A stretch of 64,000 bases of DNA from Bacillota bacterium (GTDB lineage Bacteria > Bacillota > Clostridia > Caldicoprobacterales > DTU083): NCBI GenBank assembly GCA_029549985.1, contig JAKPIB010000046.1, forward strand, positions 1 through 64,000, in the 5' to 3' direction. A model generated the notes under the pieces. The model made no database searches. It saw only the letters and a list, made by a program, of their open reading frames with translations, and was not told where the DNA came from. The position numbers and the translations under genes were made by a program. This document shows positions 45,099 to 52,632 of this stretch, piece by piece; the stretch's first letter is position 1; the number at the start of each line of letters is the position of its first letter.

Positions 45099-46232
45099 AT
45101 GAGAATGGAAATGAAGGGAAGCTTTGTGGAAGAATTTATCAAAGCCTTTATGCTGATATTCGTTGCTGAGATGGGGGACAAGACCCAGATCCTGGCTATG
45201 GCATTTGCAACCAGATACGCCGTAAAAAAGGTGCTCCTTGGCATTTTCATAGGGGCTTTACTAAATCACGGCCTCGCCGTACTGCTGGGAAGCTATTTAT
45301 CCAGGCTTATACCTGTTGACACCCTACAGATAATAGCCGGTTTTGCCTTAATAGGATTTTCATTATGGACGCTTCAAGCTGAAGATGAAAATGATGAAAA
45401 ACATGATGACATGAGCAAGCTGGGCCCGGTCGTGACGGTAGCCCTGGCTTTTTTTATCGGAGAGCTGGGCGACAAGACCCAACTTACAGCTATTACCATG
45501 GCTGCGGATGCCAAAGCCCCGATCGCGATACTGGCCGGGACAGCGCTAGGCATGGTCGTTACAGGAGGCCTGGGTATTTTTGTGGGAAGAAAGCTGGGCG
45601 ACAGACTGCCGGACCTTGCCATAAAGCTCATTGCATCAGTTGTCTTCCTGTTTTTCGGCATTACGAAGCTGTATAACAGCCTGCCGGGAAGATTCCTCAA
45701 ACCCCAGTATATGGTCCTGTTCGCAGCTTTCCTTATAACAATGCTTGTGATTTTGTCAAAGCCGGTCATTGCAAAACTTAGATCTGGTCATGAAACCGCT
45801 TTCAGGAGAGCATCCAGGGAGCTTTATGATTACTACAACCGCGTAAGCCATGACATGGATTGCATTTGTCTTGGTGAAGAAAACTGTGGCAGGTGTGAAG
45901 GGAGCAATTGCTTAGTTGGCTATACAAAATTCCTTGTAAGATCCTGCATCGATGGCGACATCTCCCGGTTGCAGATCCCTTTGAAGTCTGAGCCGGCACA
46001 AAAGCCCTTTAGCAGGGGCCAGGCCCTTCACAGCCTCATCCTTACCCTTGACCTGATCAAGGATGATCCCAACAACAGTAAATACAGGTATGCCAATGAA
46101 ATCAGAAAGAGCATGGAAAAGATCCTGTTTGGAAAGTGCATAGACCGTATCGACGACTGGGAGGAGTATAAGAAGACCATGATGGAAGCAGATGAGACGA
46201 TCGCTGCAGCCTTATCGGCTGAGGACCATTGA
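45099..46232 (+). CDS. GDT1/TMEM165-family cation transporter with a cytoplasmic Cys-rich extension
   Basis: The N-terminal 210 residues form a UPF0016 (GDT1) transporter with two repeats, each with the signature Glu-x-Gly-Asp-Lys-Thr-Gln (VAEMGDKTQ and IGELGDKTQ). Members move Mn2+ or Ca2+ out of the cytoplasm. Here a soluble tail of about 150 residues follows, starting with a cysteine cluster (CICLGEENCGRCEGSNC, Cys-x-Cys-x6-Cys-x2-Cys-x4-Cys) and continuing as a helical domain. Ordinary GDT1 proteins lack this tail; it may bind metal and regulate transport. ATG codons at 45072, 45099, 45105 and 45111 and a GTG at 45126 are in frame, and the true start is uncertain. Confidence 0.85.
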   Translation: MRMEMKGSFVEEFIKAFMLIFVAEMGDKTQILAMAFATRYAVKKVLLGIFIGALLNHGLAVLLGSYLSRLIPVDTLQIIAGFALIGFSLWTLQAEDENDEKHDDMSKLGPVVTVALAFFIGELGDKTQLTAITMAADAKAPIAILAGTALGMVVTGGLGIFVGRKLGDRLPDLAIKLIASVVFLFFGITKLYNSLPGRFLKPQYMVLFAAFLITMLVILSKPVIAKLRSGHETAFRRASRELYDYYNRVSHDMDCICLGEENCGRCEGSNCLVGYTKFLVRSCIDGDISRLQIPLKSEPAQKPFSRGQALHSLILTLDLIKDDPNNSKYRYANEIRKSMEKILFGKCIDRIDDWEEYKKTMMEADETIAAALSAEDH

Positions 46233-46252
46233 AAGTTTTTCGAAATCTCCTA

Positions 46253-46283
46253 TTGACATTGACGCAACGTAAAGGTTTATCAT
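46253..46283 (+). promoter_or_regulatory. MerR-type promoter with 19-bp spacer and central dyad
   Basis: TTGACA (46253-46258) and TATCAT (46278-46283) are separated by 19 bp. Within the spacer lies the dyad TTGACG-CAA-CGTAAA (46259-46273; five of six arm bases match). A long spacer holding the operator is the classic design for MerR-family activators, which untwist the DNA. The next gene encodes such a regulator, so it probably controls itself. Confidence 0.82.
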
Positions 46284-46303
46284 ATTGACATGGGGTGATT
46301 CTG

Positions 46304-47074
46304 GTGGAATACACGGTGCAGAAGCTGAGCAGGCTTGCTGGTGTCAGCGCAAGGACCTTAAGGTATTACGATGAGATCGGCCTTTTGAAGCCGGCCAGGA
46401 TCAGTTCATCAGGATACCGCATATACGGAAGCAAAGAGGTCAACACCCTTCAACAGATCTTGTTTTACCGGGAGTTTGGTATACCCCTTGATGAGATCAA
46501 AAGAATACTCGATGCACCAGACTACAATAAGGCCAAGGCATTGAAGGAGCATCGCGAAAAGCTTATAAGCAAGAGGCGGCAATTGGACCTGCTGATCAGA
46601 AATGTAGAAAAAACCATAGCGGAAACGGAGGGCAGATTGATGATGACTGATAAAGAGAAGTTTGAAGGCTTTAAGAAGCAGTGCATACAGGAAAATGAGG
46701 AGAAATACGGCAGAGAGATCCGGGATAAGTATGGTGAGGAAGCAGTAGAAAGTTCAAACAGGAAATTCATGAACATGACCCAGGAGCAATACGAGGACTT
46801 TTGCAGGCTGGGAGAAGAGCTCCTGGAAACCCTGAAAAAAGCTTTTGCAACTGGCGATCCGGCGGGGGAAGAAGCCCAGAAGGCAGCAGACATGCATCGC
46901 CGCTGGCTTTTGTATACCTGGCCTTCCTATACAAAGGAAGCCCATGCCGGGCTTGCCCAAATGTATGTAGATGACGAAAGGTTCACCCAATACTATGATA
47001 AAATGCAGCCCGGACTGGCCGGATTCCTGAGGGATGCGGTATTTATATATACCGGCATGGACAAGCAACAGTGA
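46304..47074 (+). CDS. MerR-family regulator with TipAS-type ligand domain
   Basis: A protein of about 256 residues. The N-terminal winged helix (VQKLSRLAGVSARTLRYYDEIGLLKPARISSSGYRIYG) is a textbook MerR domain, followed by a long coiled-coil helix and a C-terminal TipAS-like antibiotic-recognition domain (EQYEDFCRLGEELLETL, then MHRRWLLYTWP and YVDDERFTQYYDKMQPGLAGFLRDAV). Relatives (TipA, Mta, SkgA) sense thiopeptides or other drugs and induce efflux. GTG codons at 46295 and 46304 could both start translation; GGGGTGA at 46292-46298 favours the second. No efflux gene follows, only a terminator. Confidence 0.9.
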   Translation: MEYTVQKLSRLAGVSARTLRYYDEIGLLKPARISSSGYRIYGSKEVNTLQQILFYREFGIPLDEIKRILDAPDYNKAKALKEHREKLISKRRQLDLLIRNVEKTIAETEGRLMMTDKEKFEGFKKQCIQENEEKYGREIRDKYGEEAVESSNRKFMNMTQEQYEDFCRLGEELLETLKKAFATGDPAGEEAQKAADMHRRWLLYTWPSYTKEAHAGLAQMYVDDERFTQYYDKMQPGLAGFLRDAVFIYTGMDKQQ

Positions 47075-47134
47075 AAACTCCTCACAAGCTGCCTGATACA
47101 CGCAACGAAGCTGCTTGATGCATGTGTGTAACTG

Positions 47135-47164
47135 CCTGCCGCATAATAGGCGGCAGGTTTTGTT
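47135..47164 (+). terminator. Intrinsic terminator after the MerR gene
   Basis: An 8-bp stem CCTGCCGC (47135-47142) / GCGGCAGG (47150-47157) with a seven-base loop, followed by TTTTGTT. Confidence 0.88.
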
Positions 47165-47255
47165 ATGTGACTTGTTGCATATGGGTGCATATGGGTATAT
47201 ACTTTTGTAGGTCAGTTATTAGCTGAGATAGATATCAGAAGAGGTGAAACAAGTA

Positions 47256-47972
47256 GTGGAACCGGGGAAAACAGTGAATGCAGCAGGATACCTGTATGAT
47301 ACCCATGTGCATACCAGCCAGGGTAGCGCCTGCGGCAGGAATACAGGAGCAGAAATGGTGAGAGCGTATGCAGAAGCAGGCTACGCCGGCATTATAATCA
47401 CAGACCATTTTTTCAATGGCAACACCGCTGTTCCGTTGGACCTGCCCTGGGAGCAAAGAGTGGAGCTTTTCGTGAAGGGCTATGAGGATGCATTGGAGGA
47501 AGGTAACCGGATCGGCTTTCAGGTCTTTCTGGGATGGGAATATGCATATAAGGGGACTGAATTTCTGACCTATGGCCTTGACAAGGAGTTTCTCCTGAGC
47601 CATCCTGATATGCTGTCCTGGAGCCTTGAGAAATACCTGACCATATCCAGGGCTTCAGGCGGCTTCATATCTCATGCGCACCCGTTCAGAGAGGCCCCGT
47701 ATATAGGTGAAATACGTTTATACCCGGAGTATGTCGATTCTGTAGAGGTCATCAATACAAGCCATGCTGTCCCCGAGTACGACATGAAGGCATTCGATTA
47801 TGCAAAACGAAATTCATTGCTTATGACCTCAGGCTCCGACGCCCACCGAATCGATCATATCAAGGGCGGAGGGCTTGTATTTCCGCACCGCTTAAGTTCG
47901 ATCCAGGATTTCATAGATAGTATAAGGGCCGGGGACTACAGCTTGTCTGACCGACATATGTTAAACTCTTAA
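47256..47972 (+). CDS. PHP-domain phosphoesterase
   Basis: A 238-residue PHP-family protein. The metal-binding motifs are YDTHVHTSQGSACG, IITDHFFNGN, FLGWEYAY, ISHAHPF and SGSDAHRIDHI. Such proteins include histidinol phosphatases and nucleotide phosphodiesterases; no substrate can be assigned. GTG codons at 47244 and 47256 are in frame; the ribosome binding site AGAAGAGG (47236-47243) touches the first, so the second is preferred. It is a single gene after the MerR terminator. Confidence 0.83.
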   Translation: MEPGKTVNAAGYLYDTHVHTSQGSACGRNTGAEMVRAYAEAGYAGIIITDHFFNGNTAVPLDLPWEQRVELFVKGYEDALEEGNRIGFQVFLGWEYAYKGTEFLTYGLDKEFLLSHPDMLSWSLEKYLTISRASGGFISHAHPFREAPYIGEIRLYPEYVDSVEVINTSHAVPEYDMKAFDYAKRNSLLMTSGSDAHRIDHIKGGGLVFPHRLSSIQDFIDSIRAGDYSLSDRHMLNS

Positions 47973-48193
47973 CGTTATACCGTTTCTGATTGATACAAAT
48001 ATGACAAAATCAGATAAAGATTCGGCTTCTGAGAAGCTAGGTCATTTAGTTTGCACCGATAAATAAACACAAGAAATACAACGATAAGCCATTTATTTTT
48101 TATCAAGTAATTGTCTAATTCTAAGCAATATGGTACAATTATTAGCGTTATAAATCAATCAACAATCTATATATACATTATGGAGGGTTTGTT
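47973..48193 (+). promoter_or_regulatory. Intergenic region with the promoter of the duplicated lipoprotein
   Basis: About 220 AT-rich bases. A good sigma-A promoter is present: TTGTCT (48111-48116), a 17-bp spacer and TACAAT (48134-48139), about 55 bases before the lipoprotein start. A small hairpin GCTTC-TGA-GAAGC lies near 48030. No RNA gene or reading frame was seen in the rest. Confidence 0.75.
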
Positions 48194-49237
48194 ATGAAAA
48201 AACTTCTGTCAGTTGCATTAGTGATAATGCTGGTTGCCTCAGTATTTGCCGGCTGCTCCAAGCCTCAGGTTGCAACCGAAGGCATCGTAAAGATCGGTCT
48301 TGGACATGTTACTTCTATAGCCAGCTCCAAGAGCCTTGACGGTGAGCAGCTGCCTGTTGGTCAGGTAGATACCACCATGGTCGTTGTTGCTCTAGACAAG
48401 GACAACAAAGTAGTCAAGGTAAAGATCGATACTGCCCAGACCAAGGTCAACTTTGACGCTGATCTGAAATTGACATCCAATCCTGCTGATGAGTACAAAA
48501 CCAAGGTTGAGCTTGGAGATACATACGGCATGAAGGGCCGTTCAGGCATTGGCAAGGAATGGTATGAGCAGATCGCTGAGCTTGAAAAATGGATGGTCGG
48601 CAAGACTATCGATGAGATCAAGAACATGAAGACAAAGGAAAGAGATGCTAGCCACCCTGCAGTTCCTGATGTAGCCGAGCTTACATCCAAGGTTACAATA
48701 ACCGTACAGGATTACATCAATGCAGTTGTAGAGGCCGCTGAAAATGCTGTTGCAGTCCAGCCCGGTGCAGAGAAGGTCGGCCTTGGGCAGAACATCTCCA
48801 TAGCCAGCTCAAAAGGCAAAGACGGTGACCAGCTCCCTGTAGCCCAGGTAGATACCGTTATGGCCGGTGTTGCTTTTGACAAGGACGGCAAGATAGTAGG
48901 CGTTGTAATCGATACAGCCCAGACAAAGGTCAACTTTGATGCAGACGGCAAAGTCACATCCAACTTCAATGAGCCGATCCTGACCAAGAAAGAGCGTGGC
49001 AACGATTACGGTATGAAGAGCCGTTCAGGCATTGGCAAGGAATGGTTCGAGCAGATAGCCGAGCTTGAAAAATGGATGGTCGGCAAGACTGCTCAAGAAG
49101 TCCAGAACATGAAGACAAAAGAAAAGGATGCTTCCCATCCTGCAGTTCCGGATGTAGCAGAGCTGACATCCAAGGTGACCATCACCGTACAGGACTATAT
49201 CGAAGCAGTTGTTGAGGCTAACCAAAACGCAAAATAA
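48194..49237 (+). CDS. Lipoprotein with two FMN_bind-like repeats
   Basis: A 347-residue exported lipoprotein (lipobox Ala-Gly-Cys21). The mature chain is an almost exact tandem duplication with a 161-residue period: residues 33-193 and 194-347. Each unit has an FMN_bind-like strand pattern (QVDTVMAGVAFDKDGKIVGVVID) and ends with ELTSKVTIT (residues 162-170 and 323-331). That stretch sits where FMN_bind domains carry the flavin-attachment motif Asp-x-x-Ser-Gly-Ala-Thr-x-Thr, but it is degenerate, with the Thr kept (168 and 329). The next gene is ApbE, the enzyme that attaches FMN to that Thr. The function, probably extracellular electron transfer or a signal protein, is not proven. Confidence 0.78.
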   Translation: MKKLLSVALVIMLVASVFAGCSKPQVATEGIVKIGLGHVTSIASSKSLDGEQLPVGQVDTTMVVVALDKDNKVVKVKIDTAQTKVNFDADLKLTSNPADEYKTKVELGDTYGMKGRSGIGKEWYEQIAELEKWMVGKTIDEIKNMKTKERDASHPAVPDVAELTSKVTITVQDYINAVVEAAENAVAVQPGAEKVGLGQNISIASSKGKDGDQLPVAQVDTVMAGVAFDKDGKIVGVVIDTAQTKVNFDADGKVTSNFNEPILTKKERGNDYGMKSRSGIGKEWFEQIAELEKWMVGKTAQEVQNMKTKEKDASHPAVPDVAELTSKVTITVQDYIEAVVEANQNAK

Positions 49238-49250
49238 CACTTAAGGCAGA

Positions 49251-49282
49251 AAACTCCTCCGCATGTCCGGGGGAGTTTTTTT
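49251..49282 (+). terminator. Intrinsic terminator after the duplicated lipoprotein
   Basis: An 11-bp stem (49251-49261 with 49268-49278, one G-T pair) with a six-base loop, ending in seven T residues (49276-49282). It separates the lipoprotein gene from apbE. Confidence 0.9.
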
Positions 49283-49294
49283 ATTTTGCAATTG

Positions 49295-49323
49295 TTGCCC
49301 GGCATGATATTTGCTATTATATT
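49295..49323 (+). promoter_or_regulatory. Promoter of apbE
   Basis: TTGCCC (49295-49300), a 17-bp spacer and TATATT (49318-49323), placed after the terminator and 14 bases before the ATG. The 5' leader would be very short. Confidence 0.6.
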
Positions 49324-49336
49324 AGCGGGTGATTAT

Positions 49337-50416
49337 ATGAGAAAAATACTTTATGGCGCATTAGCCCTGGCGCTGATCGGTTTTATTGTGTCCGGCTGCA
49401 ACAGCGGTTACCAGAAATACAGCGCCGTTTTTTTTGACACATTTGATACGGCTGTTCAGCTTGTTGCGTACACCAGGAACGAAGCTGAGTTTGATATGTA
49501 CTTTGAAAAAGCAAAGGAAAGATTCATGGAGCTGCACAAGCTCTTTGATAAATATCATGAGTACGAGGGCATAAACAATATAAAGACAATCAATGACAAT
49601 GCCGGGATCAAGCCGGTTAAGGTCAGCCAGGAAATCATTGACCTTATACTTTTCTGCAAGGAATGGTACGAGAAAACCGGGGGAAGAACAAATATCGCCA
49701 TGGGGCCGGTACTTGAGATCTGGCACCAGTACAGGGAGGATGCTGAATATGACCCTGCCAATGCTCAGGTTCCGCCTATGGACAAGCTTGTTGAGGCATC
49801 AAAGCATACCGATATCAACAAGGTCATTGTAAATAAGGAGGAGAGCACGGTCTATCTGGCGGATAAGGGCATGTCTCTGGACGTCGGTGCAGTAGCCAAG
49901 GGTTATGCTACTAAGCTTGTGATCAGTGAACTGGCAGCGCAGGGATTGGAATCTGCCATTTTAAGCCCCGGCGGCAATATCCACGCCCTAGGCAAGCCTT
50001 TGGACGGCATAAGGGAAAAATGGGGAATCGGCATCCAGGACCCGGATAAGGCAGTGGTGGAGGATGAGGAGAATATACTCGATGTCGTTTTCATCAACGA
50101 TGCTTCCGTTGTGACCAGTGGCGATTATCAAAGGTACTATATCGTTGATGGGAAAACGTATCATCACCTGATAGACCCTGAGACCCTGATGCCGGCAGAA
50201 TATTTTCGGTCTGTAACTATCATAACAAAGGATTCTGGCGTGGCAGACTTCCTGTCTACGACAGTTTTTCTAATGCCCCTTGAGGAGGGTATGGCCCTGA
50301 TAGACAGTCTGGAAGACACAGAAGCCTACTGGGTATTGAGGGATAGATCCACAGTAATATCCGACGGCCTTAAATACATGCTCAGGAGCCATGGGGCAAC
50401 AGGCGGGAAGAAATGA
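49337..50416 (+). CDS. apbE: FAD:protein FMN transferase
   Basis: Attaches FMN from FAD through a phosphoester bond to a Thr or Ser of extracytoplasmic flavoproteins. It is a lipoprotein here (MRKILYGALALALIGFIVSGC, lipobox Cys). ApbE features are FFDTFDTAVQLVAY, VGAVAKGYATKLV, ILSPGGNIHALG, VTSGDYQRYY with HHLIDPETL, and VADFLSTTVFLM, where the Asp binds Mg2+. The mature enzyme has about 340 residues. Upstream lies a duplicated lipoprotein with FMN_bind-like domains, the natural candidate substrate. The start is the ATG at 49337, not the upstream ATG at 49286, which lies in front of the promoter. Confidence 0.94.
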   Translation: MRKILYGALALALIGFIVSGCNSGYQKYSAVFFDTFDTAVQLVAYTRNEAEFDMYFEKAKERFMELHKLFDKYHEYEGINNIKTINDNAGIKPVKVSQEIIDLILFCKEWYEKTGGRTNIAMGPVLEIWHQYREDAEYDPANAQVPPMDKLVEASKHTDINKVIVNKEESTVYLADKGMSLDVGAVAKGYATKLVISELAAQGLESAILSPGGNIHALGKPLDGIREKWGIGIQDPDKAVVEDEENILDVVFINDASVVTSGDYQRYYIVDGKTYHHLIDPETLMPAEYFRSVTIITKDSGVADFLSTTVFLMPLEEGMALIDSLEDTEAYWVLRDRSTVISDGLKYMLRSHGATGGKK

Positions 50417-50482
50417 TTTTTGTTGATATGTCCATGCATATAGGTTTATAAATATAAGAGCAAGAAACGGAGGGAACAGATC

Positions 50483-51655
50483 ATGAACAATTTTACGTTT
50501 TATAATCCTACAAGGATCATTTTCGGCAAAGGTACGGAGACAAGGGTCGGAATAGAGACTGCAAAGTACAGCAAAAGAGTATTGCTGGTCTATGGCGGTG
50601 GAAGCATCAGGAAAAGCGGATTATATGACAAGGTGACAGCTTCCTTGAAGGAACATGGCATTTTATTTATGGAGCTCTCCGGTGTTGTGCCCAACCCGCG
50701 GGTAAGCCTTGTCAGGGAAGGGATCAGGCTCTGCAGGGAAAACAAGCTGGATTTTATTCTGGCAGTCGGCGGCGGAAGCGTCATAGATACTGCCAAGGGC
50801 ATTGCCATAGGTGTACCCTATCAGGGAGATGTATGGGATTTCTATGATGGCAAAGCGCAAATAAAAGAATCCCTGCCTGTAGGTGTAATACTGACGATAC
50901 CGGCCGCCGGAAGCGAATCAAGTACAAGCTCGGTGTTGACCAATGAAGACGGCTGGTATAAAAAGGGCACGGGAAGCGACCTTATGAGGCCGAAGTTTGC
51001 CATACTCAATCCTGAGCTTACATATACCCTGCCCCCATATCAGACGGCATGCGGGGCTGCTGATATAATGGCCCATGTAATGGAACGCTATTTCACCAAT
51101 ACACAGGATGTAGATTTTACCGACCGCTTGTGCGAGGCAACCCTTAAAACCATTATAGCCAATGTACCGCTGGCCATAGCTGAACCGGACAACTATGCAG
51201 CGCGGGCAGAAGTCATGTGGGCAGGGACGATCGCTCACAATGACCTCCTGGGGACAGGCAGAGACCAGGATTGGGCTTCCCATAAAATAGAGCATGAGCT
51301 GAGCGCTATATATGATGTTGCCCATGGCGCAGGTCTGGCTGTGGTGTTTCCGGCATGGATGAAATATGTGTACAAGCATAATATTCAAAGATTTGTGCAG
51401 TTTGCGGTAAGGGTATGGGATGTAGATCAGGGTTTTGCCAATCCTGAACGCACAGCCCTTGCGGGGATCGAACGCCTGAAGGAATTTTTCCGCCGTATAG
51501 GACTGCCTGTAACCCTGGAAGAGCTCGGTGTCAGGGATGACCGGTATGAGGAAATGGCAGACAAGTGCACAATGGGTGATACTTTTGAGATAGGCGGCCT
51601 GGTGAAGCTTAAGAAGAAGGATGTAATTGAGATCTACAAGCTGGCAAGGGCATAA
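50483..51655 (+). CDS. Iron-containing alcohol dehydrogenase (BdhA/YqhD type)
   Basis: A 390-residue group III alcohol dehydrogenase. The NAD(P) loop is AVGGGSVIDTAKGIAIG, and the metal ligands lie in CGAADIMAHVMERYF (Asp, His), DWASHKIEHELSAIYDVAHGAGLAVVFPAW (two His). The N terminus MNNFTFYNPTRIIFGKGTE is typical of butanol dehydrogenases. It reduces aldehydes to alcohols during fermentation, usually with NADPH. It is next to, but not in an operon with, the AraC/GH67 pair. Confidence 0.92.
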   Translation: MNNFTFYNPTRIIFGKGTETRVGIETAKYSKRVLLVYGGGSIRKSGLYDKVTASLKEHGILFMELSGVVPNPRVSLVREGIRLCRENKLDFILAVGGGSVIDTAKGIAIGVPYQGDVWDFYDGKAQIKESLPVGVILTIPAAGSESSTSSVLTNEDGWYKKGTGSDLMRPKFAILNPELTYTLPPYQTACGAADIMAHVMERYFTNTQDVDFTDRLCEATLKTIIANVPLAIAEPDNYAARAEVMWAGTIAHNDLLGTGRDQDWASHKIEHELSAIYDVAHGAGLAVVFPAWMKYVYKHNIQRFVQFAVRVWDVDQGFANPERTALAGIERLKEFFRRIGLPVTLEELGVRDDRYEEMADKCTMGDTFEIGGLVKLKKKDVIEIYKLARA

Positions 51656-51661
51656 TAGAAT

Positions 51662-51699
51662 AAAGCAGCATTTTTTCCATATGGTGAAGATGCTGCTTT
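51662..51699. terminator. Bidirectional hairpin between the alcohol dehydrogenase and AraC genes
   Basis: Perfect 10-bp arms AAAGCAGCAT (51662-51671) / ATGCTGCTTT (51690-51699) with an 18-base loop that includes a T6 run. It lies between two convergent genes. The T tract is in the loop, not after the stem, so termination efficiency is uncertain. Confidence 0.55.
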
Positions 51700-51721
51700 C
51701 ATATTATGCGATTATTCAAGT

Positions 51722-52528
51722 TCATGCCTGTTTCAGGGATTTACACCATTCTGACGGGGACAGGCCGATTATTTTCTTAAATACCTTGCTGAAATAAAAA
51801 ATATCTTCAAAGCCGCACTTCAATGCTGTCTCGCTCACTGAGTATTCTCCGGTGGCCAGCATATCGCAGGCCTTGTTTATACGTATCCTCTGGGTGTACT
51901 CGTTTATGGTATAGCCTGTTTTTTTGCGGAACAAGGAACCCATATAGACTGTATTCAGTTGTACAAGACTGGCCAATGTCTCTTTATCGATTTTCTCGTG
52001 GTAATGATTGACTATGTATTTTTTCAGCTTTTCTATTCTCAGGTCAGCTGCCTGCTTATCAGCCTGTGAAGGCAGCCTCGAATATATGTAGTGCAGGATC
52101 ATCATAAACAGCCCTGAAGCCTTCAGCGAGAAACCGTCCTTGCGCTCAAGCCAGACTATGTTGTACTCTCTCAACAGCTTGATGAAATACGGGTCCTCGG
52201 GGATATTGAACACTGTATCAAGGGGAAGGGGATCATCGTCAACTGAGGGATATGCTATGTTGAAGTTGAAGGCAAAGGAATGTACAGGATCATCAGGATC
52301 TGTAACTGCTTCACGTATGCTTCCTTTCGGAACATATATTATATCGCCGGGATTAAGCTCGAAGCTCTGTTCATTCACAAAGTAAGTGGCTTTACCCTTA
52401 TATATGTAGGTCAAATCATGGAAGCAGATCTTGTCTTTCTTGATCTGCCAGGAGGCTGTCCCTTTGCGCTCTATAAAATACTGGATCACCGGCAGAAATA
52501 CGTCATCGTTGGTCAACAAGGCAAACAC
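51722..52528 (-). CDS. AraC-family regulator next to the GH67 gene
   Basis: A 268-residue AraC/XylS-type activator with an N-terminal cupin domain (DLTYIYKGKATYFVNEQSFELNPGDIIYVPKGS) and two C-terminal helix-turn-helix motifs (LASLVQLNTVYMGSLFRKKTG; VSETALKCGFEDIFYFSKVFKKIIGLSPSEW). It is divergent from the alpha-glucuronidase gene, about 100 bases apart, so that gene is the most likely target. The inducer is probably an aldouronic acid or related sugar, by context only. Confidence 0.85.
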   Translation of the reverse strand: MFALLTNDDVFLPVIQYFIERKGTASWQIKKDKICFHDLTYIYKGKATYFVNEQSFELNPGDIIYVPKGSIREAVTDPDDPVHSFAFNFNIAYPSVDDDPLPLDTVFNIPEDPYFIKLLREYNIVWLERKDGFSLKASGLFMMILHYIYSRLPSQADKQAADLRIEKLKKYIVNHYHEKIDKETLASLVQLNTVYMGSLFRKKTGYTINEYTQRIRINKACDMLATGEYSVSETALKCGFEDIFYFSKVFKKIIGLSPSEWCKSLKQA

Positions 52529-52632
52529 TCCCGATTCTTTAATAATTACAAGACTCTTAACTCCTTATATGGATTATAGCACAGAATTACCTTATCATGA
52601 AGCTGGAAGATCACAGGGTTTACGGAGGTTAT

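Noticed and set aside
44948-45250. N-terminal extension of the aminotransferase
   Set aside because: The frame is open, but the added sequence has no family match, and a strong ribosome binding site lies directly before the ATG at 44947.
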